Of a stretch of DNA of 64,000 bases, positions 8,994 through 17,074 are shown piece after piece. The DNA is from an uncultured Bacteroidales bacterium (lineage in GTDB: Bacteria > Bacteroidota > Bacteroidia > Bacteroidales > UBA932): positions 62,001 to 126,000 of the forward strand of contig CALVDQ010000005.1 of NCBI GenBank assembly GCA_944326325.1, written 5' to 3'. A model generated the notes under the pieces. The model searched no databases and was not told the DNA's origin. It saw only the letters and a list, made by a program, of their open reading frames with translations. The translations under genes were made by a program, and so were the position numbers. Each line of letters opens with the position of its first letter. Position 1 is the stretch's first letter.

Positions 8994-10121
8994 CTATTTC
9001 ACAGTCACCTTCAACGGATGGGCCTGGGCATACTCGAAATCCTTCACCATTCCGGCCCATGCTTCAGGGGAGGCGATTCCGCCCTTGCTCCAGCCGGAAC
9101 CGATCCACACATCGGCACGCTTGCCAGGTGTGACAGTATATTTGAGTACGGCATGGCCGTCCACAGTGTCCGCCTCGATATTCTCTACGGCCGGATCAGC
9201 CACGAGTCCGACTGAGATGTTCCCGTCTGCATCAGGGTCTGCACTGTCGGAAGCCTTTTCCGTGAAAGCTATGTAATGGTCCCCGTCCTCACGTGCGATG
9301 ACATTGTGTAGAACGGCACCGAGAACCACCGGAAGCTCGTCGGCAGATGCATTGAACCAGTTGGATACCTTGATGAAGTTTGTATTGGCGTCTACGGTGA
9401 ACTCTCTCTTGAGCGATACCTGATGGCCGTTCACATCGAAAGGCTTGTATGTGAAGATGATCTTGGTACGGATAGGTCCGTTGCAGAGGCGGTCGTAGGT
9501 TTCGTAATTGTCACCGAGGACGATCTTCCCGTCTGCCAGCGGGGCAAGGGCTCCGCCGCCAAGGGTTGCATCGACCTTATAGCAATCCATTCCGTCTCCA
9601 TGGTCATGATGGTAGTCATTGAGGGCAAACCTTTTGTCCACCACGAGCGTCTCCACGCTCTTTGTCCAGATGTCAGGACCGAGGGTACGAGGGAACTCGA
9701 GCGCCGGGCCATAGACACGGCCGGCAATACGGTTGTTCTCATAAGCGTAGTCATCGAGCCTTTCAGGAACATAGCGGCTGAAGACAAGGGTATCATAGGA
9801 TGCACGTTCTCCGGCCTTTACCGTATAGACGGAAGTATTATGGGCATCCACGGTAGCCTGGAAGATCAGCTTGACCATCCCGTAATCTTCGGTATACACC
9901 TGTGAAGGGACCTGAACGCCTGCTGCATCGGTAATGACAACGTTCTCCGCGGTTATTTCAGGATTCCCGGCTATGATACTGCCGAAATCAAGTTCCACAG
10001 TCTCGTTGACACGGTCAAGATCCGAATCGTTCTCTACCGACACGGTAAGGTCCTGCCTTGCGCAGGAAATCGCGAGAGCAGCTGCCATTGCGGCAGCTGC
10101 ATATGAAATCATACGTCTCAT
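8994..10121 (-). CDS. DUF4861-like lipoprotein of the pectin locus
   Basis: The 375-residue protein begins with a signal peptide ending in a lipobox-like LAISCA (Cys20), so it is probably a lipoprotein. The body is beta-rich and resembles the DUF4861 family, which occurs in pectin and alginate loci of Bacteroidota; this assignment is from memory of family features such as the central HHDHGDGMDCYKVDATLGGGA stretch (about residues 171-191) and the C-terminal WIGSGWSKGG. No catalytic function is established here. It lies 10 bases after kduD and is the last gene of the kduI-kduD operon, so a role in handling unsaturated galacturonate or its oligomers is a fair inference. The His/Asp-rich centre could bind a metal or sugar. 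Confidence 0.72.
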   Translation of the reverse strand: MRRMISYAAAAMAAALAISCARQDLTVSVENDSDLDRVNETVELDFGSIIAGNPEITAENVVITDAAGVQVPSQVYTEDYGMVKLIFQATVDAHNTSVYTVKAGERASYDTLVFSRYVPERLDDYAYENNRIAGRVYGPALEFPRTLGPDIWTKSVETLVVDKRFALNDYHHDHGDGMDCYKVDATLGGGALAPLADGKIVLGDNYETYDRLCNGPIRTKIIFTYKPFDVNGHQVSLKREFTVDANTNFIKVSNWFNASADELPVVLGAVLHNVIAREDGDHYIAFTEKASDSADPDADGNISVGLVADPAVENIEADTVDGHAVLKYTVTPGKRADVWIGSGWSKGGIASPEAWAGMVKDFEYAQAHPLKVTVK

Positions 10122-10131
10122 GTCCTATATG

Positions 10132-10926
10132 TTATTGAGGCTGTTTCCCGATGTAGGCGAGGATACCGCCGTCGACATAGAGGATATGTCCGTTCACGAA
10201 GTCCGAAGCTGAAGAAGCAAGGAAAACTGCAGGTCCCTGAAGATCTTCTGCCGTACCCCAGCGGGCTGCAGGAGTCTTGGCAACGATGAACGAATCGAAC
10301 GGATGGCGGGAACCGTCAGGCTGACGCTCGCGCAGCGGGGCAGTCTGAGGGGTGGCTATATAGCCCGGCCCGATACCGTTGCACTGGATGTTGTATTCGC
10401 CGTACTCGGAAGCGATGTTCCTGGTGAGCATCTTCAGTCCTCCCTTGGCGGCAGCGTATGCCGATACGGTCTCACGTCCGAGTTCTGACATCATGGAGCA
10501 GATGTTGATGATCTTTCCGCCGCCGTTCTTTATCATGGAAGGGATGACGGCCTTTGATACGATGAACGGACCGTTGAGGTCGATATCGATAACCTGACGG
10601 AACTCTTCAGCCTTCATCTCGATCATAGGGATACGCTTGATGATTCCGGCGTTGTTCACAAGAATATTGATAGGACCGAGATCCTTTTCTATCTTGGCTA
10701 CGAGTTCCTGTACCTGGTCTTCTTTGGTAACGTCGCAGACATATCCCTTCGCATCGATACCTTTTTCCTTATAGGAAGCGAGGCCCTTGTCCACGAGTTC
10801 CTGCTTGATGTCGTTGAACGCAATTTTTGCACCTGCCTCGGCAAAAGCCGTAGCCAAGGCGAATCCGATACCGTAAGATGCACCTGTAACAAGTGCAACC
10901 TTACCTTCGAGTGAAAAATTTACCAT
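10132..10926 (-). CDS. kduD: 2-dehydro-3-deoxy-D-gluconate 5-dehydrogenase / gluconate 5-dehydrogenase-like SDR
   Basis: A classical short-chain dehydrogenase of 264 residues. The cofactor motif TGASYGIG is at 14-21, NNAG at 91-94, and the catalytic Ser144, Tyr157 and Lys161 are present. KduD reduces 2,5-diketo-3-deoxygluconate to 2-keto-3-deoxygluconate (KDG) with NAD(P)H in the cytoplasm. Family members are often named gluconate 5-dehydrogenase, but the neighbour kduI, which makes the KduD substrate, favours the pectin pathway role. The gene lies 46 bases after kduI. Confidence 0.9.
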   Translation of the reverse strand: MVNFSLEGKVALVTGASYGIGFALATAFAEAGAKIAFNDIKQELVDKGLASYKEKGIDAKGYVCDVTKEDQVQELVAKIEKDLGPINILVNNAGIIKRIPMIEMKAEEFRQVIDIDLNGPFIVSKAVIPSMIKNGGGKIINICSMMSELGRETVSAYAAAKGGLKMLTRNIASEYGEYNIQCNGIGPGYIATPQTAPLRERQPDGSRHPFDSFIVAKTPAARWGTAEDLQGPAVFLASSASDFVNGHILYVDGGILAYIGKQPQ

Positions 10927-10972
10927 AACTGAATATTGTTTTTAAGTAATGTCCTGTTCTGATTGATATGCA

Positions 10973-11815
10973 CTATTTGAGGTCAGTCGTGGCGCAGCCG
11001 TCCATGTCGCCATAGTCGAGATTTTCACCGCACATGGCCCAGATGAACGTGTAGTTCTTGGTTGCGCAGGCGGAATGTATGCTCCACTCCGGCGATATCA
11101 CAGCCTGTCCGGACTTCATCCATATGTGCCTTGTCTCGTCCGGTTCTCCCATGAAATGGCAGACCGCCTGGTCCTCCGGAATCTCGAAATAGAAGTAGAC
11201 CTCCATACGGCGGTTGTGGGTATGTGCCGGCATGGTGTTCCAAGTGCTGCCCGGCTTCAGTTCGGTCATACCCATCTGGAGCTGGCAGGTAGGCACGACC
11301 TCCTTGACAAGCATCCTGTTGATGACGCGGTGGTTGCTTTCCTCCAGGGTGCCGAGTTCCATCTTGACGGCCTCTGCACGCGTGGTGAGATGGTCAGGAT
11401 AGGTGGTATGTGCCGTGGACGAGCAGAAATAGAACAAGGCCGGATTTGCCGGATCCGCACTCTCGAAAGTGACTTTCCTGGCGCCCCTGCCGAGATAGAG
11501 GGCTTCCTTGTATTCAAGGGTATATGACTTGTCTCCGGCTTTCACGGTACCTTTCCCGCCGACATTGAAGATACCCATCTCCCTCCTTTCAAGGAAGAAC
11601 TCGGAACGGAGGATGTCGATAGGCTTGAGCTCGAGAATCTCCTTGACAGGCATTGCACCCCCGGCGATCATCCTGTCGTGCATAGTATACACAAGGTTGA
11701 TTTCGTCTGCGGAAAAGACTTTCTCTATGAGATAGTTCTCCCTGAGCCTGGCCGTGTCGTAATGTTTGACGTCCTGCGGATGTGCCGCATACCTTACTTC
11801 ACTGTTAATTTTCAT
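10973..11815 (-). CDS. kduI: 5-dehydro-4-deoxy-D-glucuronate isomerase
   Basis: The 280-residue sequence is full length for KduI, a cupin-fold metal enzyme. The metal site shows in PAHTHNRRMEVYFYFE (two His and a Glu). KduI isomerises 4-deoxy-5-ketouronate, the spontaneous form of unsaturated galacturonate released by GH105 and pectate lyases, to 2,5-diketo-3-deoxygluconate, which KduD then reduces. It is the first gene of the kduI-kduD-DUF4861 operon and has one of the best promoters in the window, about 140 bases upstream. Confidence 0.95.
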   Translation of the reverse strand: MKINSEVRYAAHPQDVKHYDTARLRENYLIEKVFSADEINLVYTMHDRMIAGGAMPVKEILELKPIDILRSEFFLERREMGIFNVGGKGTVKAGDKSYTLEYKEALYLGRGARKVTFESADPANPALFYFCSSTAHTTYPDHLTTRAEAVKMELGTLEESNHRVINRMLVKEVVPTCQLQMGMTELKPGSTWNTMPAHTHNRRMEVYFYFEIPEDQAVCHFMGEPDETRHIWMKSGQAVISPEWSIHSACATKNYTFIWAMCGENLDYGDMDGCATTDLK

Positions 11816-11961
11816 AATTATAAAGTTTAAACTGTTTTCTCAAACGCGGGACCGGACCGGATAAAAAAATTTACTATTCCTGACGATCCCCTTGCGGCTG
11901 CGGATCCGGAGGCAGAGCTGAGGCCGTCACGGCCGGATACCGGATCTGCATTAAAATCATT

Positions 11962-11992
11962 CAAAAATAGTAAATTTTATTGTAACGGCAAA
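11962..11992 (-). promoter_or_regulatory. Bacteroidota-type promoter of kduI
   Basis: On the minus strand TTTG (11992-11989) is followed after exactly 19 bp by TATTTTTG (11969-11962), matching the TTTG / TAnnTTTG consensus. The leader of about 140 bases to kduI contains a GGCCGT-CACGGCC type hairpin near 11922-11934. The 229-base gap 11816-12044 holds nothing else that I can name. Confidence 0.6.
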
Positions 11993-12044
11993 ATTTTTAC
12001 CTTTTTTCCGTTCCCGTTCACGACAGGCATGAAAAGCGTACAGC

Positions 12045-13538
12045 CTACAGGGTGACACCGGTCTTGAATATCGCGATTTCGGAATATCCTGACCTCTCGT
12101 TGCAGACATTCTCTCCTGAGGCTACCGACAGGACATAGTCGATGAATTCGTCATCTACGGAGGCGACAGGCTTCCCGTCCAGGATTACCCCGGCGTTAAA
12201 GTCTATCCATCCGGGCTTCGATGCCGCCAGCCTGCTGTTCGTCGAGATTTTCATGGTCGGGACGAAGGTTCCGAACGGCGTCCCCCTTCCTGTGGTGAAA
12301 AGGACTATCTGGCATCCGGCCGCAGCCAGGGCTGTAGCGGCGACAAGGTCATTGCCAGGCGCACTCAGCAGGTTCAGTCCGGACAGGTGCAGCTGCTCCC
12401 CGTATTTCAGGACATCCACAACAGCCGATTTCCCGGATTTCTGCGTACACCCGAGCGACTTTTCCTCCAGCGTGGAAATCCCACCGGCCTTATTGCCCGG
12501 GGAAGGATTCTCATATACCGGCTGACGGTTCGATATGAAATACTCCTTGAAATCGTTTATCAGGCTGACTGTCTTGGAGAACACCTTCTCATCCCGGCAG
12601 CGGGACATCAGGATTGTTTCCGCTCCGAACATTTCCGGGACTTCGGTCAGGACAGTCGTACCACCCTGCGAAACGATCCAGTCGGAGAACCGTCCGAGAA
12701 GCGGATTTGCTGTAATGCCGGAAAAGCCGTCGGAACCTCCGCATTTCAGCCCGACCTTAAGTTCCGAGACAGGGATCTCCTCCCTCCGGTCATCCGCACA
12801 GGCTTCGGCTATCTCTTTCAAAAGCTCCACTCCGGCCCCTACTTCGTCACCTTCGGTCTTCTGGCATTCCATGAACCGGATCCTGTTCCCGTCCACCGGT
12901 CCTACAAGCTCCCTGAAAGCCTGCAGCTGGTTGTTCTCGCAACCGAGGGCGACAACCAGCACTCCGGCGGCATTCGGATGCCGGACCATGTCGGCAAGTA
13001 TCCTGCGTGTATTTTCATGGTCATCGCCGAGTTGTGAACAGCCGTAATTATGGGTAAAGGCCCTCACATCGTCTATTGCCGGATAACCGGCCAGCAACGG
13101 CCGGAAATTCCTTGCGATGGATTCAGCGACACCGTTCACACACCCGACTGTCGGTATGACCCACAACCCGTTCCTTATCCCGGCTTTCCCGTTGCTTCGC
13201 CTGTAGCCCTTGAACGTAGCCACGGCGGCGGATTTCCCGACATCGGCAGGAATCGGTTCGTATCTGTATTCAAGAAGACCTTCAAGGTTGGTCTTCAGTA
13301 CCCTGTGGTCTATCAGCCCTCCTTCGGGCACATCCGCTGTAAGGTGACCTATCGGATAGCCGTACTTTATGACGTTCACCCCCGCGGCAAGGTCCTTCAG
13401 GGCCATCTTGTGGCCGGCAGGGATATCGGCCACGGCAGTTATCTGCCGTCCTTCCGCATGACAGACTTCACCGGCCGCCACATTGGAAACGGCAACGGCG
13501 ACATTGTCCGCCTGGTTTATCTTTATGACAGTGGCCAT
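12045..13538 (-). CDS. uxaA: Altronate dehydratase
   Basis: The 497-residue protein has the UxaA layout: a short N-terminal SAF domain (about 1-95), then the GD_AH domain with GYRRSNGKAGIRNGLWVIPTVG, the conserved Cys/Asn stretches NYGCSQLG and GCENNQ, and LKCGGSDGFSG. UxaA removes water from D-altronate to give KDG in the cytoplasm; the conserved Cys and His residues bind the metal. It starts 3 bases after the uxaB stop, so both form an operon. Full length for the family. Confidence 0.94.
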   Translation of the reverse strand: MATVIKINQADNVAVAVSNVAAGEVCHAEGRQITAVADIPAGHKMALKDLAAGVNVIKYGYPIGHLTADVPEGGLIDHRVLKTNLEGLLEYRYEPIPADVGKSAAVATFKGYRRSNGKAGIRNGLWVIPTVGCVNGVAESIARNFRPLLAGYPAIDDVRAFTHNYGCSQLGDDHENTRRILADMVRHPNAAGVLVVALGCENNQLQAFRELVGPVDGNRIRFMECQKTEGDEVGAGVELLKEIAEACADDRREEIPVSELKVGLKCGGSDGFSGITANPLLGRFSDWIVSQGGTTVLTEVPEMFGAETILMSRCRDEKVFSKTVSLINDFKEYFISNRQPVYENPSPGNKAGGISTLEEKSLGCTQKSGKSAVVDVLKYGEQLHLSGLNLLSAPGNDLVAATALAAAGCQIVLFTTGRGTPFGTFVPTMKISTNSRLAASKPGWIDFNAGVILDGKPVASVDDEFIDYVLSVASGENVCNERSGYSEIAIFKTGVTL

Positions 13539-13541
13539 GGC

Positions 13542-14987
13542 TCAACGCACTACGGATTCCACGGCCGCCCTCATTCCTTCGGACTGTATGAGAGCGAGCT
13601 TTTCAACGAGCATGTCTGCAAGACCTGGGATTGAATTCAGGTCCTCGCCCCAAATGAATTCGGCGCCGAGCACGCCCCTGGCGACTTCAGCTACATCTCC
13701 GGCAGCCCAAAGGTCTTTCAGCAGTCCGGTGATGGCCGCATCATCGGCAGGTACGATCTCCGCATCCCCCCGCTTTCCACCTTTATAATATGTTATGATC
13801 CCGGCAAGTCCGAGAACCAGTCCCTCCGGCAGACTGCCCTTCCTTTCCAGATATTTCTTCAGGCCCGGAAGATCCCTTGTCCTGAACTTAGGGAAGGAAT
13901 TGAGCATGATGCTCGTCACGAAATGTTTCACATACGGGTTCACGAACCTTTCTATTACGGCATCCGCGAAGGCCTTCAGCTCCTCTTCCGGCAGATCCAG
14001 TGTAGGAAGAAGTTCGTCATACATCACTTTTCTGACGAATTTTCCTATCAGAGGGTCCTCCACACACTCCTTTACCGTATCCAGACCGGAAAGATAACCT
14101 ACCGGCGACAGGACGGTATGAGGTCCGTTCAGAAGAGTGACCTTTCGCTCGTGATAAGGGGCCTCGCTCGGCACGAAAAGTACGTTCAGGCCGGCCTTGT
14201 CGGCAGGGAATTCCCTGGCTACGGACTCCGGAGCCTCGATGACCCAGAGATGGAAGATCTCCGCCTTGACAACGAGCCTGTCCTCATAACCGACACGTGC
14301 GAGGATTTCGTCAATATTATCCTTAGGATAGCCTGGGACAATCCTGTCCACCAGCGTACAGTAGACTCCGCAGGCATTCTCGAACCATTCCCTGAAAGCG
14401 TCCCCGAGATTCCACAGGTCGATGTACTGGTATATGCATTTCTTCAGTTCCTTGCCGTTCAGGAATATCAGCTCGCAAGGGAAGATGATCACCCCCTTGG
14501 ACATATCCCCGTTGAAATGCCGGAATCTCCTGTAAAGGAGCTGCGTGAGCTTCCCAGGGTAGGAGGATGCCGGACGGTCCTCGAGCCTGCAGGCCGGATC
14601 GAAGGCTATGCCTGCCTCGGTAGTATTGGATATGACGAAACGGATATCAGGATTTTCCGCAAGGGAGATATAGCTGTCAAAATCACTGTACGGATTTATG
14701 CCTCTGGTAATCACGTCTATCATCTCGAGGGAATCTACCGGAGTCCCCTTGTCTATTCCCTGGAGATTGAGATGATAAAGCCCGTCCTGCCCGTTGAGGA
14801 CATCGACCATCCCCTTGTCGATAGGCTGCACCACCACTACGCCGGCATTGAAGTCTGTAGCCTTGTCGGTTTTCCATATTATCCAGTCTACAAATGCCCT
14901 GAGGAAGTTCCCTTCCCCGAACTGAATGATCTTTTCAGGATACTTTACAGCATTGGCTGTGGTTCTGTTCAATCTTTCCATTGTCAT
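13542..14987 (-). CDS. uxaB: Tagaturonate reductase
   Basis: The 481-residue protein belongs to the mannitol dehydrogenase-like family. The N-terminal IIQFGEGNFLRAFVDW stretch is the typical start of the nucleotide-binding domain, and the C-terminal helical domain includes LLNGPHTVLSPVGYLSG. UxaB reduces D-tagaturonate (made by UxaC) to D-altronate with NADH, feeding UxaA. It is the first gene of the uxaB-uxaA operon and diverges from uxaC. The ATG at 14987 is used; an alternative ATG two codons later (14981) is possible. Confidence 0.94.
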   Translation of the reverse strand: MTMERLNRTTANAVKYPEKIIQFGEGNFLRAFVDWIIWKTDKATDFNAGVVVVQPIDKGMVDVLNGQDGLYHLNLQGIDKGTPVDSLEMIDVITRGINPYSDFDSYISLAENPDIRFVISNTTEAGIAFDPACRLEDRPASSYPGKLTQLLYRRFRHFNGDMSKGVIIFPCELIFLNGKELKKCIYQYIDLWNLGDAFREWFENACGVYCTLVDRIVPGYPKDNIDEILARVGYEDRLVVKAEIFHLWVIEAPESVAREFPADKAGLNVLFVPSEAPYHERKVTLLNGPHTVLSPVGYLSGLDTVKECVEDPLIGKFVRKVMYDELLPTLDLPEEELKAFADAVIERFVNPYVKHFVTSIMLNSFPKFRTRDLPGLKKYLERKGSLPEGLVLGLAGIITYYKGGKRGDAEIVPADDAAITGLLKDLWAAGDVAEVARGVLGAEFIWGEDLNSIPGLADMLVEKLALIQSEGMRAAVESVVR

Positions 14988-15040
14988 GATGTTTATTTGA
15001 TTCGGATTATATCGGCCGGGCCTTTTACGGTCCGGCGAGA

Positions 15041-15048
15041 CAAATGTA
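15041..15048 (-). promoter_or_regulatory. Putative -7 element of uxaB-uxaA
   Basis: The minus strand reads TACATTTG, a full match to TAnnTTTG, 54 bases before the uxaB start. No clear -33 TTTG. Confidence 0.45.
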
Positions 15049-15056
15049 GCATTTTT

Positions 15057-15105
15057 CCGTGTTCGTTCACGGGGTTTTTATTATATTTGCGATGATTTGT
15101 CAAAT
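15057..15105. promoter_or_regulatory. Candidate operators between the divergent uxaB and uxaC promoters
   Basis: Two palindromes lie between and beside the two -7 elements: CCGTG-N6-CACGG at 15057-15072 and ATTTG-T-CAAAT at 15095-15105. The second sits at the expected transcription start of uxaC. No regulator gene for them is in the window apart from the HTCS. Operator function is inferred from symmetry and position only. Confidence 0.3.
15082..15089 (+). promoter_or_regulatory. Putative -7 element of uxaC
   Basis: TATATTTG matches TAnnTTTG, with a leader of about 130 bases to the uxaC start. No good -33 element. Confidence 0.45.
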
Positions 15106-15222
15106 AGTGACTGCTTTTTGAATATTTTTGAAATCCCGGGATACGGGATACGCCGATATTTGCAGACAGCGGTAGCATTGACCCCACCATCTGACGATAA
15201 CCGATAATATCTATAGTAAGAA

Positions 15223-16674
15223 ATGGACAAAATTTTCTCAAAAGTAAAAGAGAACATCGAAGGTCTGATTGACAAGAAATTCATCAACGATGACTTCATG
15301 CTCACAAACGATTATGCACGTGAACTGTATCACGAAAGCGCGGAAAAGATGCCGATCATCGACTACCACTGCCATCTCGTGCCGAAAATGATTGCGGAGA
15401 ACCACCAGTTCAGGGATCTCACGGAAGTCTGGCTCGGAGGCGACCACTACAAATGGAGGGCCATGAGGGGCAACGGCATACCCGAAGAGTTCATCACAGG
15501 GAACAGGAGCAGCTACGAAAAGTTCGAGAAATGGGCCGAAACCGTACCGTACACAATGAGGAACCCTCTATACCACTGGACACACCTCGAGCTTGCCCGC
15601 GTATTCGGCGTATATGAACTTCTCAATCCTCAGACGGCACGCCAGATATACGATACCTGCACGGAAAAGCTCCAGACCGAGGAATACAGAGGCCAGGCCC
15701 TGATGAAAATGTTCAATGTCAAGGTAGTCTGCACGACTGACGATCCGGTGGATTCCCTGGAATACCACAAATACATAGCAGAGCACCCGTTCGGCGTGAA
15801 GGTGCTGCCGGCTTGGAGACCGGACAAGGCGATGGTAATAGAAAAACCGGAACAGTACAAAGCCTATGTCACCCGTCTTTCCGAAGTGTCAGGAGTGGAG
15901 ATTTCCTCCTATGCAGACCTGCTGGACGCACTCCGCAAGCGGCATGATTTCTTCGCTTCGATGGGATGCCGGCTGTCTGACCACGGGCTTGAGAACTTCT
16001 ATGCGGAAGATTTCACGGAGTCAGAAATAGAAAGGATATTCAAGAACACGCTGGAAGGGAAAATGCCTTCCGCAGAAGAGGTCCTGAAGTTCAGAAGTGC
16101 CATCCTGCTCGACTTCGCCAGGATGGACTGCGAAAAAGGCTGGGTGCAGCAGTTCCACATCGGCGCCATCAGGGACAACAATACGAAAATGTTCAATATC
16201 CTCGGTCCTGACACAGGATACGATGCGATACACGACGTTTCCTGCGCCGCCGCCGGCCACAAGTTCCTGAACAGGCTGGCAATGGAGGACAAACTCACCA
16301 AGACCATACTCTACAACCTCAACCCTAAGGACAACGAGGTGCTCGCCACTATGGCCTATACATTCAATGACGGTTCCGTGGCAGGCAAGATGCAGCTGGG
16401 CTCCGGCTGGTGGTTCCTCGATCAGGAAGACGGAATGCGCAAGCAGATGAACGCACTTTCAGCCCTCGGCCTGCTGAGCAGATTCGTAGGAATGCTTACC
16501 GATTCAAGGAGTTTCCTTTCATATCCGCGCCATGAGTATTTCCGCAGGATCCTGTGCAGTGTCATAGGTGAGGATCTGGAGAAGGGCAAGCTGCCGAGGA
16601 GTGAGATGGGATTCATTCATCAGATGGTGAAGGATATATCGTATAATAACGCGGCACGTTACTTCAACTTCTGA
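15223..16674 (+). CDS. uxaC: Uronate (glucuronate/galacturonate) isomerase
   Basis: The 483-residue protein matches UxaC, an amidohydrolase-fold isomerase. The metal-binding IIDYHCHL is near residue 44, and RDNNTKMF and LGSGWWF further on are typical. It converts D-galacturonate to D-tagaturonate (or glucuronate to fructuronate), the first step of the pathway continued by UxaB and UxaA. The chosen ATG gives about 14 residues more than most family members, which start near KKFINDDF; the next ATG (MLTNDY) would cut into conserved sequence, so the first is kept. It is transcribed alone, divergent from uxaB. Confidence 0.94.
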   Translation: MDKIFSKVKENIEGLIDKKFINDDFMLTNDYARELYHESAEKMPIIDYHCHLVPKMIAENHQFRDLTEVWLGGDHYKWRAMRGNGIPEEFITGNRSSYEKFEKWAETVPYTMRNPLYHWTHLELARVFGVYELLNPQTARQIYDTCTEKLQTEEYRGQALMKMFNVKVVCTTDDPVDSLEYHKYIAEHPFGVKVLPAWRPDKAMVIEKPEQYKAYVTRLSEVSGVEISSYADLLDALRKRHDFFASMGCRLSDHGLENFYAEDFTESEIERIFKNTLEGKMPSAEEVLKFRSAILLDFARMDCEKGWVQQFHIGAIRDNNTKMFNILGPDTGYDAIHDVSCAAAGHKFLNRLAMEDKLTKTILYNLNPKDNEVLATMAYTFNDGSVAGKMQLGSGWWFLDQEDGMRKQMNALSALGLLSRFVGMLTDSRSFLSYPRHEYFRRILCSVIGEDLEKGKLPRSEMGFIHQMVKDISYNNAARYFNF

Positions 16675-16676
16675 TA

Positions 16677-16796
16677 CGGTTTGTCAGGACGGGCGGGGTG
16701 CGGCGTTGCGGCCGGATTCCTGAATCCTCACATACCGCAGTATGCTCCGGTCCAGGACCCGGCCGCGCCTTGCAGACCGCCCGTCCTGACAAACCG
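16677..16796. repeat. Nested inverted-repeat element downstream of uxaC
   Basis: A perfect 20-bp inverted repeat (16677-16696 with 16777-16796; starts CGGTTTGTCAGGACGGGCGG) encloses 80 bases. Inside are an 8-bp stem (GCGGCCGG 16708-16715 with CCGGCCGC 16759-16766), a GGATTC-CT-GAATCC palindrome (16714-16727) and a CATAC-CGCA-GTATG hairpin (16731-16744). It starts 2 bases after the uxaC stop. It could be a terminator, a small mobile repeat, or a structured RNA. Confidence 0.6.
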
Positions 16797-16815
16797 CACC
16801 TGGCAAAAAGACGAG

Positions 16816-16970
16816 AGAGGGTGACCCAAAAGAGATTTTGTGTCACCCTCAAACGTCTTTCTTCGAAAGACTGGACCCATCCTAACCCCCTGCACCCCCT
16901 ATTAGGGGGATCTCGCACCTACCCGGTGCGGTCCCTACGGGACTTTTTTTGGGCTTTTGGGTCACCCTCT
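16816..16970. repeat. Repeat-bounded hairpin cluster with alternative pairings
   Basis: AGAGGGTGACCCAAAAG (16816-16832) is repeated inverted and without mismatch at 16954-16970. The left arm can also form a local 9-bp hairpin, GAGGGTGAC (16817-16825) with GTCACCCTC (16842-16850), so two exclusive folds exist. Between them are CCCCC-TATTA-GGGGG (16895-16909), GCACC-GGTGC (16915-16929) and GTCCC-TAC-GGGAC (16931-16943). Confidence 0.6.
16931..16950 (+). terminator. Intrinsic terminator in the uxaC-ettA gap
   Basis: GTCCC-TAC-GGGAC followed directly by seven T. It reads in the direction of uxaC. Confidence 0.6.
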
Positions 16971-17074
16971 TCTTAATTTCTGTCTTCACACACCGGAAGG
17001 GAGTTTACTCCCGTAAATGACCGACCCTGAATCCCGCCTGAAACGACGCAGTCCGCCCGTTATCCCGCGCCGGA

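Larger units (their letters stand above)
16675..17074. other. 400-base gene-free region rich in inverted repeats
   Basis: This gap lies between the convergent uxaC and ettA genes. It holds a nested 120-base inverted-repeat element (16677-16796), a second element bounded by 17-base inverted repeats (16816-16970) with several hairpins inside, and an intrinsic terminator (16931-16950). Open frames crossing it on both strands are products of the repeats and show no protein family features. Bases 16971-17074 show nothing I can name except a small GGGAGTttACTCCC hairpin near 16997. Confidence 0.7.

Noticed and set aside
13923..15095. Open frame of 390 codons opposite uxaB that reaches the uxaB-uxaC gap
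   Set aside because: No protein features, and it would cross both divergent promoter boxes.
16664..16976. Two open frames (84 and 92 codons) in the uxaC-ettA gap
   Set aside because: Both are made of the inverted repeats and have low-complexity, unrelated sequence.
16675..17074. Insertion sequence or CRISPR array
   Set aside because: No transposase, no regular repeat-spacer pattern, and no clear target-site duplication; only inverted repeats are seen.
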